Positions 45,850-56,575 of a stretch of DNA of 64,000 bases are shown here, piece after piece (within the stretch, counting starts at the first letter, position 1; each line of letters begins with the position of its first letter). Source of the DNA: Cubamyces lactineus (lineage: Eukaryota > Basidiomycota > Agaricomycetes > Polyporales > Polyporaceae); contig JACDTU010000006.1 of assembly GCA_022376465.1 (NCBI GenBank), forward strand, positions 124,001-188,000, given 5' to 3'. Under the pieces are notes generated by a model. The model was given only the letters and a program-made list of their open reading frames with translations. It was not told the origin of the DNA and did not search any database. The position numbers and the translations under genes were made by a program.

Positions 45850-48303
45850 TTACACCGCGGCTGTAGACTTCTCCGCCTGTACCGACGACGACGACGCCGC
45901 ACCAGACTTGGGCTCCGGCTTGGGCTCTGCCTCTGACACAATCGCCGCATCCTCGTGCACCGAGGCGCTGTCGAGGTCGCGCTCGAGGTCGTCGCGCCCA
46001 ACCTTGTGCCCAAAGTAGCGCCAGATGAGGTGCACGTCGAGGTCCGCGGGCTCCTTGTCCCGCGTGCCTATCATGCCCTGGAACTGGTACACGCTCTTCG
46101 TCTGCGCGACGCAACGCAACACCACCATCAGCCTCACTCGGTCGCAAGGTTCCATAGAGAAGGGACACGACTCACCAGGCCGAGAGAGACCTTGATCGCG
46201 GGCTCGCCAGGGACGTACTTGTCCAACTCGAGGTCCTCTTCCTGCTCCTGCGCCTCTTGCTCCCTGTAGCGTGCCTCTGGTGAGGCACGCTCGGAGCGCC
46301 GGATGAGCTTCATGATGTTCCGCGCGGCGACCTCTCCCTGGAAGAACGCGTTGTGGCCCGCGTTCACCGCGCCAAACGCGTCCGCCGCGTCGCCGATCGC
46401 GAAAATGTGCTCCGCCGCGACGCGCGTGTGCGGGTCCTCTTCCACTGGCGGCTCCGGCTCCGGCTCGTCTTCCGCTTCAAGCTCGCCCTCGCCTTCGGGC
46501 TCTACAGGTGACTCGGGCTCAGGCGCAAGATGCTCGGAAGTACGGGCGGAGGGGACGGGAGGTGCGGGTGTGGGCTCAGGCTCAGGCTCGGGCGCCTCGG
46601 GGACGTCGTCGACAGGCTCTGCGAGCTGCAGCGTGCGGCGCACGCGGGCCATGCCCTTGTTGGGGCCGTCAGAGACGACGACGTTCGGGAACGTCTCGCT
46701 CAGGAGGGACGTGTTCGGCGTCTGACCGGTGCACAGGAGCTAGGACGTATGCGGAGTTAGACGGTGATGAAGCGGACATTGAGAATGGTGGATACTTACA
46801 ACCAGCTCGGCCTGGATTTCGCGCCCACTCTGCGTGCGGACGACGCGCTCGCCCGAGGACGACTGCTTGTCCGAGAGCGAAGACAGGTCGAGGCGGTCGC
46901 CGAGAATGGTGCAGACGTTCAGCGCGGAGAGGGTCGAGAGGACTGGGCGAGACGCATCAGCCAAATGTCCCGATAACGGTGTGGATGGATATGTTTTCCA
47001 GTATTGACACCGCGAGCATCACGTCTCTGCGACAATATCCCGGTACCGCAGCAAACAGGTGGAAGCACATGACACCTGAGCCGTATACAGAAGCCGCTCA
47101 TTGCGAGCAGCACAGGTGGCAGGATGCCGAATAAGCATTTAGCTTCTGCGGTGCGTTGACAATTTCGCTCATGGCAATTGCCGAGACGGCCCTTGCAGAT
47201 CCAAATCTGCGAAAAACACCACCATCGAGCGTCTGCAAAGACGAAATTTCACCCATTCACACCATGGGACGCATGGTGATAGTGAGATGGATCACCGAGC
47301 AGTCGAGCATAATCTCCTCAAGTGAATGTAGGATGTATGCGCGAAGACTCACTTTCCGTGTGCATGCCCTCATCGAAGCGAGGGAGCAGACGATGGCGGG
47401 AGTGGAGGAGAGTGACCTGGGTGCCAGGGTAAATCTCTGCAATGTCGGTTGCATACTCTGTAGAAACAAATGGTTAGCATGAGTTGTTAGACGGCGTAGT
47501 GGCGATAGCATAAGCAGGCATTATGATCTTGAGATTGTAAGCAGATGTGTAAGGAGAGATTCACGGGCGCCTAGATGGCCCCTGAATGACTCCGAGATTA
47601 CCCACACCATATCTTTGGGTAGTATGCTCGAAGACATCGGTCGAGGGATAGAATGCACAGAGATGGAGAAAACATGCGCGAAGATGTGAACGTCGTACTC
47701 ACGGATGCCGAGAGCCCCGCCGCCTACGACGAGCACGCTGGAGGCGCGCTCGACCCGCTTCTGGAACCGCTTGAGCCAGGCGACTCCGCCCTCCTTCGTG
47801 CCCCGCACGACGTCTACAACGCCGTCCTTGTCGACCTCGTCCGCTACAGGGCCCCAGAGGTTGATAGGTGCAGGGAGGTGGCTGCCGGCGGCGTAGACGA
47901 GATACTCGAAGCGAAGGGTGCGATCGGGGATGCCGTGCTCAGGAAAAGACTTGTCTAGCGTGAGCTCGTGCTCTCGGAGCGATAGGACGTTCGCGTGCAG
48001 CATGACATGGCGCGAGAGGTCTTTGGATGGCTTGGGAGCGTCGGCGGGGGCATCGGCGAGGACGGGGGGCAGGAAGACGTTGTTGTACGGGATGAAAGCC
48101 TTGTGCTCGTGGCCTGGAAGAACAGCGTACCGGGGAAGGACGTAGAGATGGTTCATGTGGCTGTTCCGCTCGATAAGGACGACTCTCCAGTGCTGCGGGA
48201 GGCCCTGGGCGAGGATATGGGCGGCGCGTGCGCCGCCATAGGATGCGCCGAGAACGGCGACGGTCTTGAGGGCCTGGGCGGGGAGTGATGTCGAAGAGGC
48301 CAT
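45850..48303 (-). CDS. FAD-dependent NAD(P)H oxidoreductase, AIF/FSP1 (AIFM2)-like
   Basis: Five exons (48303-47703, 47457-47353, 46942-46800, 46739-46176, 46101-45850) give 554 residues. The first Rossmann motif is VAVLGASYGGARAAHIL (FAD) and the second VLVVGGGALGIQYATDIAE (NAD(P)H). LLCTGQTPN and HIFAIGDAAD are the usual pyridine-nucleotide-disulfide oxidoreductase motifs. Between them lies a Glu/Pro-rich insertion of about 75 residues (repeats of EPEPEP type) that family members usually lack. Reactions of this group reduce quinones or similar acceptors with NAD(P)H; the substrate is not evident. The introns at 47458-47702 (245 nt) and 46943-47352 (410 nt) are far longer than all others in the window. 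Confidence 0.9.
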
Positions 48304-50499
48304 GGAGAGAGGAGGGTCCAGTACGTATTAAGCCAGTAAAGGTAGAGTAAGAGGGGACGGCCGGGGCACGCTCTAAGCGCGAGAAGGAAGGAGGGAGACG
48401 GTTATAAGGAAGGAGAGGACGATGGTTGAGGGTGAGGCCCTGAGGGTGGGGAGACCGCCTGCAGTCTGGAGTCGGGCGGAGTCGAGATCGGAGGCCGGCA
48501 AAATCTTATCTGATAACCCTCCCCATCATATCAGATAACTCGCGTCCCGATTGGTCCGGCGCCCAGTCGAACCACGCTCAGCATTCCCCATCCCTCCCCT
48601 ACTCCGACGCCCGACTCCTTTCGGCCGCACGTACTTCCTGTCTCGCAGCAATAACATCCTCCTCTTGACAACGACGACGGGGCTCGTCGACGTGATCTGG
48701 GTAAATAGTCGCTGTGCATTCGCACACTGCCCGCGGCGACAGTCGCAACCGTCGCCCGGTGGGAGCGGACGAGGGCGCGATCCCACCTACGTCTCGGAAT
48801 CCAAACAAAGCCTCCTCGCGCGCCCGCGAATAGCTTCTCCGAGGTTACAAGCCGCCGCTGCGTTCCCGACAGGATGCGATGAATGGATCTCTCCGCATTA
48901 CTTCCATCACCGCCAGAGACGTGCGCGCCCCCACAAACACGGACGATGACCGATATACGATCAGCAGCGCTAGCAAAGACAGGCAGACAGGCCGCCTTCC
49001 GGGCCCTCCTTTGCCTCGAGGACGAGCCTTTCCTGATAATCGCAATACGCAAGCCAAGAGCCTCCTTTCGCAAGTATGATCAACCTATGACTCTAAGAGG
49101 TGCGATGGGATCCCCAATCAGCACGATTGAGTGCGATATACGGCGTCCGTGCAGCTAACAAGTGTCTTGTGGACAGGACGCGTGCCATGCTCGTCGTGGC
49201 AGTATGCAAATGAACGCGCTTCTAGCATGCAGCATGCATCGCGCGAACGCGAGAAGCGTCTCTTGTCCGCGTTGACGTCAAGCCTCGAGGAGTTAGGAGA
49301 TACTGAGGCTACGCGCGTTGCGCGTTGCGTGTCGCTCAGGAGTTGCGTGCTTGCCACCCCTAGTCGAAGGCTACTTGGGAATGGTATGCTTGAAAGGGCT
49401 CCCAGCTGCTAAAATCCTGGATATCGATAGATTCTGAATCTACGAATGTGAATGCGACGCGCCCGCGCAATCGATCCCCTCCACTTTCCCGGCGGTGGCA
49501 TACTGCATGCATATGTCTATCCACGCGATCGCTCATCCTACATAGACTATGCCCGCATTCGCCTTCCCAACCCAAACGGCCCGCCCACCTGATACCGTGA
49601 CCGACGTGCGCGGTCCGACCCTCATCCCCACCTTCGCCGTTATCGCTTCGTCTTTAGCCTTAGATCCTGGGGAGAGAGGTACTTCGCGACAGTCTGCTTC
49701 CTATGGCGGGAGAGTCCTGAGCCCCAACAACACGCGCGCACCCGAGACAGGATCTACGCGGAAGTATGCGGTATGCGTGTTACGCAGCACTGTCCCACCC
49801 ACTCTGCAGGTAAGTAATCCATAGACCGTCTATCTAAACGGCGCGAGTACTGCTCAAACGGGTGGGGGCGGGCCGAGGCTCGGCCGATCATGGCCATGGC
49901 TGGGTCCTCATAACGCCCCGTAACATTGTTCAGCAAAAGTGGTTCCACCTCCACATCTGTGCATTCCTGCGTGACGCCGCGCCCTGTGCAGTAGGGCTCG
50001 GTCGATGGCGCGCGCACAGGTAAGAATAGCTACGTCGCCAAGGCCCACTTAGCCCCAGCCTCCTAGGCTGCCCTCGACTCTCCTGGCTGGACCCATCTGT
50101 CAATCATCGGATGCCCCAGCGGCGCTCGGCGATCGCGCGAGCGGACTCTCCACGGGCACCACGACTGCGATATGCCCTTGCAATCGTCTGAGGAAAGCGC
50201 CTGTACATGTGCTGCGGACTCCGCAAGCCTTCTTGTCGTGTCCAAGTCTCTGCATAATGAGTATACGTATACGCGTTCGTATGGTAAGCCTGAGTCAGGA
50301 AACGAGATGTGTCTGCTTATCCTGCCTCAGTCATAGTGATGCTCGATCGCGGAAACGGTTACTACTAGTAGTTCATTTTGTTGACTCGATTGAACGTGCA
50401 CTAGCAGTCTGCCTCGGAAAATTCACCAAGCATCACCGCTCCCTGACGCCTGAGTCGTCAGAGTGCCTCGGAAGTCTCATATTTAGCCTCGTCCTTCGA
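48304..50499. other. Intergenic, promoter of the oxidoreductase and unexplained DNA
   Basis: About 2.2 kb. The first 250 bases hold the promoter of the oxidoreductase, with GATA-type sites at 48506-48538. The remainder has short open frames with no family motif. No RNA gene was seen. Confidence 0.45.
48506..48538. promoter_or_regulatory. Inverted-repeat cluster of GATA-factor sites
   Basis: TTATCTGATA (48506-48515) and TATCAGATAA (48529-48538) are perfect reverse complements separated by 13 bases. Together they contain several WGATAR-type cores on both strands. The cluster lies about 205 bases upstream of the oxidoreductase ATG at 48303, a plausible distance for binding of a fungal GATA factor (nitrogen, iron or light regulators). 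Confidence 0.5.
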
Positions 50500-50710
50500 G
50501 CGACGACGGTGTCCGTCGAGGCGGGCACTGGTGACGTCCAGGGCCGGACGGTTAACGAGGCCGACGTGGATGTCATCGTACCCATTCTGGCAGATTGGGT
50601 GCGTTCTGATGTTACCCCCTTCATTGTACATGCATTGACATTCGCTTCAGACTACCCGCTGCGCGGAGAACATAACCGACGATGATTGGTTCCGACTGGT
50701 CTCGTGAAAT
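50500..50710 (+). pseudogene. F-box/LRR remnant, plus strand
   Basis: VPILADWVRSDVTPFIVHAL matches AFLTDLVRLFHKSPVVNLTV of the intact gene at 33815. After a frame shift ENITDDDWFRLVS matches the following block (TEENWAHMF, or SEDWTRFLCSF in the gene at 42624). Only about 70 codons remain. Confidence 0.6.
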
Positions 50711-50919
50711 GTAATATTCAGGTATTCCCACTACCGGTGATGGTATAGGTCTGGACTAGCACTGAGTAGTACAGAGCAGACATCGCTTGGGCCGCTCATC
50801 TGTTAACCTCCGCCCAGAGCCGAGTTGTCAACCATACTAGGAATCCTCCTACCTCCCGGTTTCTCAGTGAGGCAATCCTCGAAGTCCCAGGTCAGTGCCA
50901 CGTCTGCTTCAACTTCTCG

Positions 50920-51225
50920 CCTCGGAGGGAGAGAACCAGGGACTCAACGTAGGGAAAGGTACACTACCATTATCATCGTAGAACTCTCCGAGCGTGCTGA
51001 ACATGATAAGGATGGACTCGGTGTTGCCTGTGATGGCGTATATGTCCATGACGATCCTGAGACACATGAGGCGCGGCACAGCCATGTTGTCCCATTCGTC
51101 CGCATTAGGCTCTCGGAGACTTCGGCGGGCCCAGCAGCAAAACATGTGAGGTCGGTAAATGGCGTTCCTCGGAACAGCTCAGCAAGGCCCGTCAGGAGTC
51201 TGGGGAGGTAGTTGCAGCCTGGCAG
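50920..51225 (-). pseudogene. F-box/LRR remnant, minus strand, downstream of an intact copy
   Basis: YLPRLLTGLAELFRGTPFTD followed by LTCFAAG matches YLPDIFTDLVELYGSEPIID of the intact neighbour at 51388-53169. After a frame shift, ADEWDNMAVPRLMCLRIVMD and FSTLGEFYDDNGSVPFPTL match the next two blocks of the family. It is a tandem copy in the same orientation as the intact gene upstream, with both ends missing. Confidence 0.65.
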
Positions 51226-51387
51226 TGGGTCTCCTATCTTGGACACGGTGCCTAATCGGTCATTCTCTGAGTACAGAGCATTTCTCGTAGCATGTATTCT
51301 AAGCTGTTCCCAGGGTTGCTTGTGCGAACAATCCACTGATTACAATCTTGGCAGAGCTGATCGTAATTTGGAGAGTAGTTGTCTAGG

Positions 51388-53169
51388 TCATGGAGTCCAG
51401 AAACGGGCCGCGTCCTCAAAGGTGACAATATCTACAACCTGTTCAAACACACTATTGATGTGCTCCATCTCAGCCCAAAACAAATCCTTGACAGACTCCG
51501 AATTACGCTCGTGCACGACGGAAAGACGATCCAGAGATTGACCGTGGGCTTTCCGACTGCGCAAACAGTTCATGATTCGTTCAGTCCGGCTTGCGCTCGC
51601 GCTAGGCTTCACGTCCGAGGAATGGAGGGTGAGGCACTTGAGCTTGGGACACAGCTTGTCTTCATCTTCCTGGGAGCCCCCGAGTACGCTCATCAAGGTC
51701 ATGAGCGGGTCGTCCTCGCCAGCACGGGGTAGCCGATTGTCAGGATGGAAGAGCACGCCGAGGTGTTCAAGCTGCGAGAAGGGCCGTAGCACGTCAGCCC
51801 AATCCGTCTCTTCAATCTTCGTCCACAGATTGGTATTGGTCGCCACGATGGTGAGATCGATGATGGGTTCGCTTCCATAGAGCTCGACGAGGTCCGTGAA
51901 GATATCCGGGAGGTATTCCTGAGAAACGGTCGTTGAGGACGGGACAACAGCAGCAATAGTAATAGGTCCGTGCTCCCGGCTGGTCCGTGCAACGATCCTG
52001 TACACCGTCGGGGTGTCGAAGCGAACATGGATAGCCATCACACCGTGGAGGACATCCATATGGGTTCTCTTCTTCGGCAATGCGGTGTACAAGGGCGGAT
52101 CCACGGTGAAGTCGTATGCATCGTCGTCGGTGTCAGCATCCGCGTTCACCGACACAGTCAGCTCCGTCGCTTTTGAGACTGCCATGCCCTCAAGCATGCG
52201 CGCAGTGAAAGGCGGGAAGTCGTGGATGTATAACTTTTCGAGTGTGGCAGGCAGCGTGTTGGGTGCCAAGGGCTCCCCGGAGCCTAGATCCCAATCCCAG
52301 GCAACACCAGGAAACGCAGGATCTGCAGGGCGGAATGTACGCAGGTAGAGTTCCTCAAGCGCTGTGCAACCGGAGATGAACACGAGGAATTCGTCTATTG
52401 AAATAGTCATTCGGGCACAATTGGAGAGCTGCAGCCTGCGCAATGAGGGGAGCGGGACTGGGTTGGGCTTGATGGATGCGGTGATCAGAGAAAGGTAGCG
52501 AAGGCAAGGGAAGAGGTTGGGATCCACAGGCAACTGGAGAGCTTCTCTGTGCCGGTCCGAGAAGTCCAAGTCGTCGGGGTTGTGGAATTCAGGATCTAGA
52601 TATCCTTCGTCATTACGCAGAGACACGTTGTCGCACTTCAGCTCGAGTAGCTCCGTAAGCGGCGCATACCGCTCGAAGAGGCGTCGGAAGTTGTCTTCGT
52701 GGGTACAGACGGCGGCGTGAAGCCTATGATACTGGACGTCGAAACGACGGTTCAGCATAGCCGTATCCACGGGCGCCCAGGCAAATGCAGGGCGTCCCCA
52801 CTCCCGCAAGAGGCTCGCGCCAGATGAACCCACAGAGAACTCGTTTGCAATGCTGAGGCCGGAATGCGTGTCAAACGACATCCGTCTCCATAGCGACGCG
52901 CACGAGTTCGCCACTTCGTACCAGTGCTTACAGACCGCGGCAACAGTGTACCACTCGTTCTTCTCGAAGGAGAAGTCTCTGCGTACTTGAAGCTGGTGGA
53001 ATATCTCGGCAAGCGTCTCCTTAGGGAGTCGGTTGATCGGTCTCGCGGCATTGAGTGTACGGCTCATCACAACAATCTCATGGCTGAGAGCTTCCCTTTG
53101 TTGCACGAGCTCGTTCCTTCGCGAGAGGGATTGCTCGAAGGACGTGCTTGGAGACGTCTCGGGAGTCAT
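51388..53169 (-). CDS. F-box-like protein with LRR-like region (593 aa), inverted partner of the gene at 42624
   Basis: A single exon. It has the N-terminal segment RRNELVQQREALSHEIVVMSR, an F-box-like motif at about residues 45-95 (INRLPKETLAEIFHQL, WYTVAAVCKHWYEVANS, LWRRMSFD), and then LRR-like blocks (LRYLSLITASI, LRRLQLSNC, LEELYLRTF, LEKLYIHDF). It ends VTFEDAARFWTP. It is clearly closest to the plus-strand gene at 42624 (shared NNFRRLFERYAPLTELLEL-type block, TARMLEG, LGVLFHP..RLPRA). The short C-terminus equals the family core without the 42624 extension. The target is unknown. Confidence 0.87.
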   Translation of the reverse strand: MTPETSPSTSFEQSLSRRNELVQQREALSHEIVVMSRTLNAARPINRLPKETLAEIFHQLQVRRDFSFEKNEWYTVAAVCKHWYEVANSCASLWRRMSFDTHSGLSIANEFSVGSSGASLLREWGRPAFAWAPVDTAMLNRRFDVQYHRLHAAVCTHEDNFRRLFERYAPLTELLELKCDNVSLRNDEGYLDPEFHNPDDLDFSDRHREALQLPVDPNLFPCLRYLSLITASIKPNPVPLPSLRRLQLSNCARMTISIDEFLVFISGCTALEELYLRTFRPADPAFPGVAWDWDLGSGEPLAPNTLPATLEKLYIHDFPPFTARMLEGMAVSKATELTVSVNADADTDDDAYDFTVDPPLYTALPKKRTHMDVLHGVMAIHVRFDTPTVYRIVARTSREHGPITIAAVVPSSTTVSQEYLPDIFTDLVELYGSEPIIDLTIVATNTNLWTKIEETDWADVLRPFSQLEHLGVLFHPDNRLPRAGEDDPLMTLMSVLGGSQEDEDKLCPKLKCLTLHSSDVKPSASASRTERIMNCLRSRKAHGQSLDRLSVVHERNSESVKDLFWAEMEHINSVFEQVVDIVTFEDAARFWTP

Positions 53170-53860
53170 CTGGGATTGGAACTATTGTCTCAGCATCCCA
53201 TCAGTCTCAGTAAAGAGCATGGCACAACTATAGAGAGTACTCGTACGAACGCTTTCAACGGAGATGCACACAGCCGCCGTTGCGCGGTAGCAGCAAGTGG
53301 ATGGCCGCGTCGCGCGCCTACAGAGTGTCAGTATTAATGACTCTCCATCGATATCTCAAACGCTGCACCTATAACTACACGCATTCCCTAATGAGTAGCG
53401 GACATCAACGTAGGCATGAAATACTTACTTTATAACCGTGTGGACGGAGCAGCTGCAGTACTTGACGGTAGAATGTAGACGAGTGGCATCAGCCTGGGCT
53501 TGAGCTGAATCACTGAATCGGGGCATGCCGTCGGAGTTCTTATGCGGCTCGGGCCTCCAGAGTTTTGAAGTCCGCCTTCCCACGGGGCAGTTGTCACAAG
53601 TTGCCACTTTGCAACATTTCTCTCGCAATTCATTCGAGGCTTTGGCCCACGACACCAACGTCGCAGCCCAGCTTTCGTCTCAAGCGCATTTGGGAGACTA
53701 GTCTATGAATTACGATCATCAGACGCCCGGTAATACCACCATCTCTATCAATAAATCTGTTTCGCACTGATCCAAAACAAGCCTATTTGTAGCGCAGAAA
53801 TTTGGTACTGCTGCAGAAGAACACTGGACGGCAACGGCGTCGCATGCTCTACCTTCTTTG
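53170..53860. other. Shared divergent promoter between two F-box genes
   Basis: About 690 bases separate the start codons of the minus-strand F-box gene (53169) and the plus-strand one (53861). I see no gene in it and no clear TATA box for either side. Confidence 0.5.
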
Positions 53861-55546
53861 ATGCGGTCTTCATCCCCCCATGAGCTAGCTACCAAGGAGC
53901 AATTGGAACGGCAGGATCGGTTTGCTGCTGCGCGGGCCTTCAACTCAGCTCGCCCCATCAACAAACTCCCCGCCGAGATACTCGCGAAGGTCTTCCTCCT
54001 GCTCCAAGACCGGTATGCTCGCGTTCACTATGCGCGTTGGCATTACGTCGTTTTTGTATGCAAGCAATGGTGCGAAGTGGCATACGACTATCGCACGCTT
54101 TGGACCCGGATCTACGCCCGCGAAGAAGCAGGATTATTCGTATTCAAGCAATTTCTCACTCGTTCTGACGGAATCCGATCTTTGGACATCAAGATCAAGC
54201 TCCCTCATAAGAAAGAAGCGCCCTATCTAGACCTTCTCATGCGCCGTATACTCGATGTACGGTCTCTCGACTTGGGGCCGGTTCTGGGCCCGGACACTGT
54301 GGACACCGTCTTGAGCTTGCTCGAGGGACCGAGGCAGATACTTGAGTATCTGAGACTGCAATGCGCCCCCGAGGGTTCGTGCTCAGACGAAGAGGCTGAC
54401 TATGACAACGGCGATTTCGACGAGATTCTGTGGCTACCCTTGGTGCCTGACAATCTTCCGCGCTTGCGTACGCTCTCCCTCACCACGGCAAGTCTCCCAT
54501 CGATTCCTGTGGTACTACCCGCTCTCCGTGAGCTCTATCTCTCCCAATGCACGTCCATGGACCTGTCTATGGCGGAACTTCTGGCGTTCATCGCCGCATG
54601 TCCAGGCCTCGAAGAGCTACACCTCTGCAAGTTCCATCCTGGCAACATCGCAGACCGGTCGTGGCATCCTCCTTCGAAAGGCCCAATAATGCTCCCTCCG
54701 CGTCTGAAGAACATCTATCTCGAGGACTACTGTGACGTCACAGCGCGGATGCTCACACATTTCGCTGTCTCACCAAAGACCAATCTGAGCCTGACAACAA
54801 TAGGGTCGTACGCCCTCGTATGGACATTCCAAGGCAGACGGGGCGATCTCAGTCGATGCATACCGCCGGCTGAGCTCAGGACGCACCTCGACATCTTCAA
54901 CCGCATCGACGTAGTCCGCGTCAATCATGGCCGGTACTCGTACTCAATCGACGCACAGGCTGGCGACCAGCATCTGAAGCTGTTGACTTTCATCGACGCT
55001 CGTGAGTGGGAGCAGTACCACCCGGACATCGTCCAGGACATCACCGACCTCTTCCGCACTGCGCCCGTCGTCGAATTCACCATCTCGATGCTCTGTCAAA
55101 GACGTATCAAGTCGGAAGGCTGGGAGGCAATTTTGGGTTCCCTCCCTCTACTGAAGCGACTTGCGGTCATCGCTCAAGCCCAAGGCTCGCGCGAGCTTCC
55201 TTTGACAGATCCACGACTCAGCTTCTTTATGGAGCTTGCAGATCTTGGGCAAGACGGTTTGCTGCGCTGTCCCGAGCTCGAGCTGCTCGTCATCAACCCA
55301 GTCGACCCCGACCTCGATCTCGATTTGCGCGTCAGGGCGATCGAGTGTCTGAAGATCAGGATGGCGCGGGGCAGACGGCTCCCCCGGCTGCTCATCTCGT
55401 CTCACTATCCAATGACATGGAGCGGCGGCAAGATCGAAGAGCTAGTTCCCGACGATGAAGAGCGTATCGAGACCTTCAAGGAGGGATTCCGGCCCTTTGT
55501 GGGCGCTGTCAGCTCTCATGGACGCGGGGATTTGTTCAGTGGGTAG
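53861..55546 (+). CDS. F-box-like protein with LRR-like region (561 aa), most diverged intact copy
   Basis: A single exon starting at the ATG at 53861 (MRSSSPHELATK). The F-box-like motif is at about residues 30-85 (INKLPAEILAKVFLLL, WHYVVFVCKQWCEVAYD, LWTRIYARE). LRR-like blocks follow (LRTLSLTTASL, LRELYLSQC, LEELHLCKF, LKNIYLEDY), then the family blocks RTHLDIFNRID, YHPDIVQDITDLFRTAPVVE and the C-terminus GAVSSHGRGDLF. Its N-terminus is shorter than in the three paralogs and lacks much of the leading heptad segment. It is transcribed divergently from the 51388-53169 gene. Probably an SCF adaptor; the target is unknown. Confidence 0.86.
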   Translation: MRSSSPHELATKEQLERQDRFAAARAFNSARPINKLPAEILAKVFLLLQDRYARVHYARWHYVVFVCKQWCEVAYDYRTLWTRIYAREEAGLFVFKQFLTRSDGIRSLDIKIKLPHKKEAPYLDLLMRRILDVRSLDLGPVLGPDTVDTVLSLLEGPRQILEYLRLQCAPEGSCSDEEADYDNGDFDEILWLPLVPDNLPRLRTLSLTTASLPSIPVVLPALRELYLSQCTSMDLSMAELLAFIAACPGLEELHLCKFHPGNIADRSWHPPSKGPIMLPPRLKNIYLEDYCDVTARMLTHFAVSPKTNLSLTTIGSYALVWTFQGRRGDLSRCIPPAELRTHLDIFNRIDVVRVNHGRYSYSIDAQAGDQHLKLLTFIDAREWEQYHPDIVQDITDLFRTAPVVEFTISMLCQRRIKSEGWEAILGSLPLLKRLAVIAQAQGSRELPLTDPRLSFFMELADLGQDGLLRCPELELLVINPVDPDLDLDLRVRAIECLKIRMARGRRLPRLLISSHYPMTWSGGKIEELVPDDEERIETFKEGFRPFVGAVSSHGRGDLFSG

Positions 55547-56129
55547 GAGAACGAAGGATATTGGTGAGCTCAATCTAAGTCATTGTCGCGTTGACGCTGA
55601 TGTATCTGCAGTCGGTAAACGCGAAGGAGGCCTAGATGAATATACGGAAGCATTCTACAAGAGGTTTGCGCTGCTCATAACTTGGAGCGTACGTTGCGCT
55701 CGTTATACCGTGGCGGCTAGCTTCTTCGTCAGACAAACCTGTCTTGTACGCTATACACTATTGAAGCCTATAGCTTCTCTATTGACTCAACCCTCGTCTG
55801 GTCCATCTGTCGTTCAGTCCTCAAGTTCCCGGTACTTGGCAGGCCGCAGGCTACGACAAGGTACGATCTGGATACATTTCCTTATGATGCATGGCGACTA
55901 GTACAAGGCGGCCACATGAAAGTTTTGCGCATTCTGCGGTCCAGCCTCGTTCACACCTGATATTACCACGTTTCTTCTCGCGCAGTTGCAACTTCGACTC
56001 CTGCGAGCTTCAACCGTTTTAACGTTGGGGTAATCCAGGAGGACATTGCTTCTCTGGCAAAGCCGCCTCATATGCGTGTTCAGTATGTATGGCATCCAAG
56101 TCAATCGCACCTTTGATGACTGAGCGCAG

Positions 56130-56575
56130 CACAGATCCAGCCCCATCATATCATCGCCGCATCGCGCGACAGTGCAGGGAGATATCAATACCTCACGCCC
56201 TGGAGAAAGCAGATCGGAGCCTGAAGCAGGCCCTCGGAATAGATAGCCTTGCGCCTAAACTTCTGATTAGGATCTTCACGCTCATGCAGGAAGACCCAAC
56301 AGGTCTTCCTTGGCCCCGAATCCTCCGAGTGTGCTAGTACCGGTACAAGGTCGCATCGTCTGCGTCAACCTCGGGCCCTGTCCGCCCCATCTCCTCCCGA
56401 CCGCGCTTGACTTGCTCGAGCCGCACGTGCCGAGGCTGAGATCGCTCAGCTTCTCTCACCTGATGTGGAAGCATACTCCGCCTATTCTAGCCTTCCTCGA
56501 GAGAAGTGCGTATCTGGCTTTGCCTCGCAATCGGCATATATCCATCTCTCCCTGGCCGGCATGATCGCATTTTGT
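56130..56575 (+). pseudogene. Truncated F-box gene of a different subfamily
   Basis: A start region with heptad-like SYHRRIARQCREISIPHAL and LGIDSLAPKLLIRIFTLMQE followed by WPRILRVC, stop, YRYKVASS resembles the beginning of a fungal F-box protein. In another frame LLPTALDLLEPHVPRLRSL and SFSHLMW look like the first LRR. Stops and a frame change break it after about 150 codons. The sequence differs from the other F-box family in the window. Confidence 0.6.
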
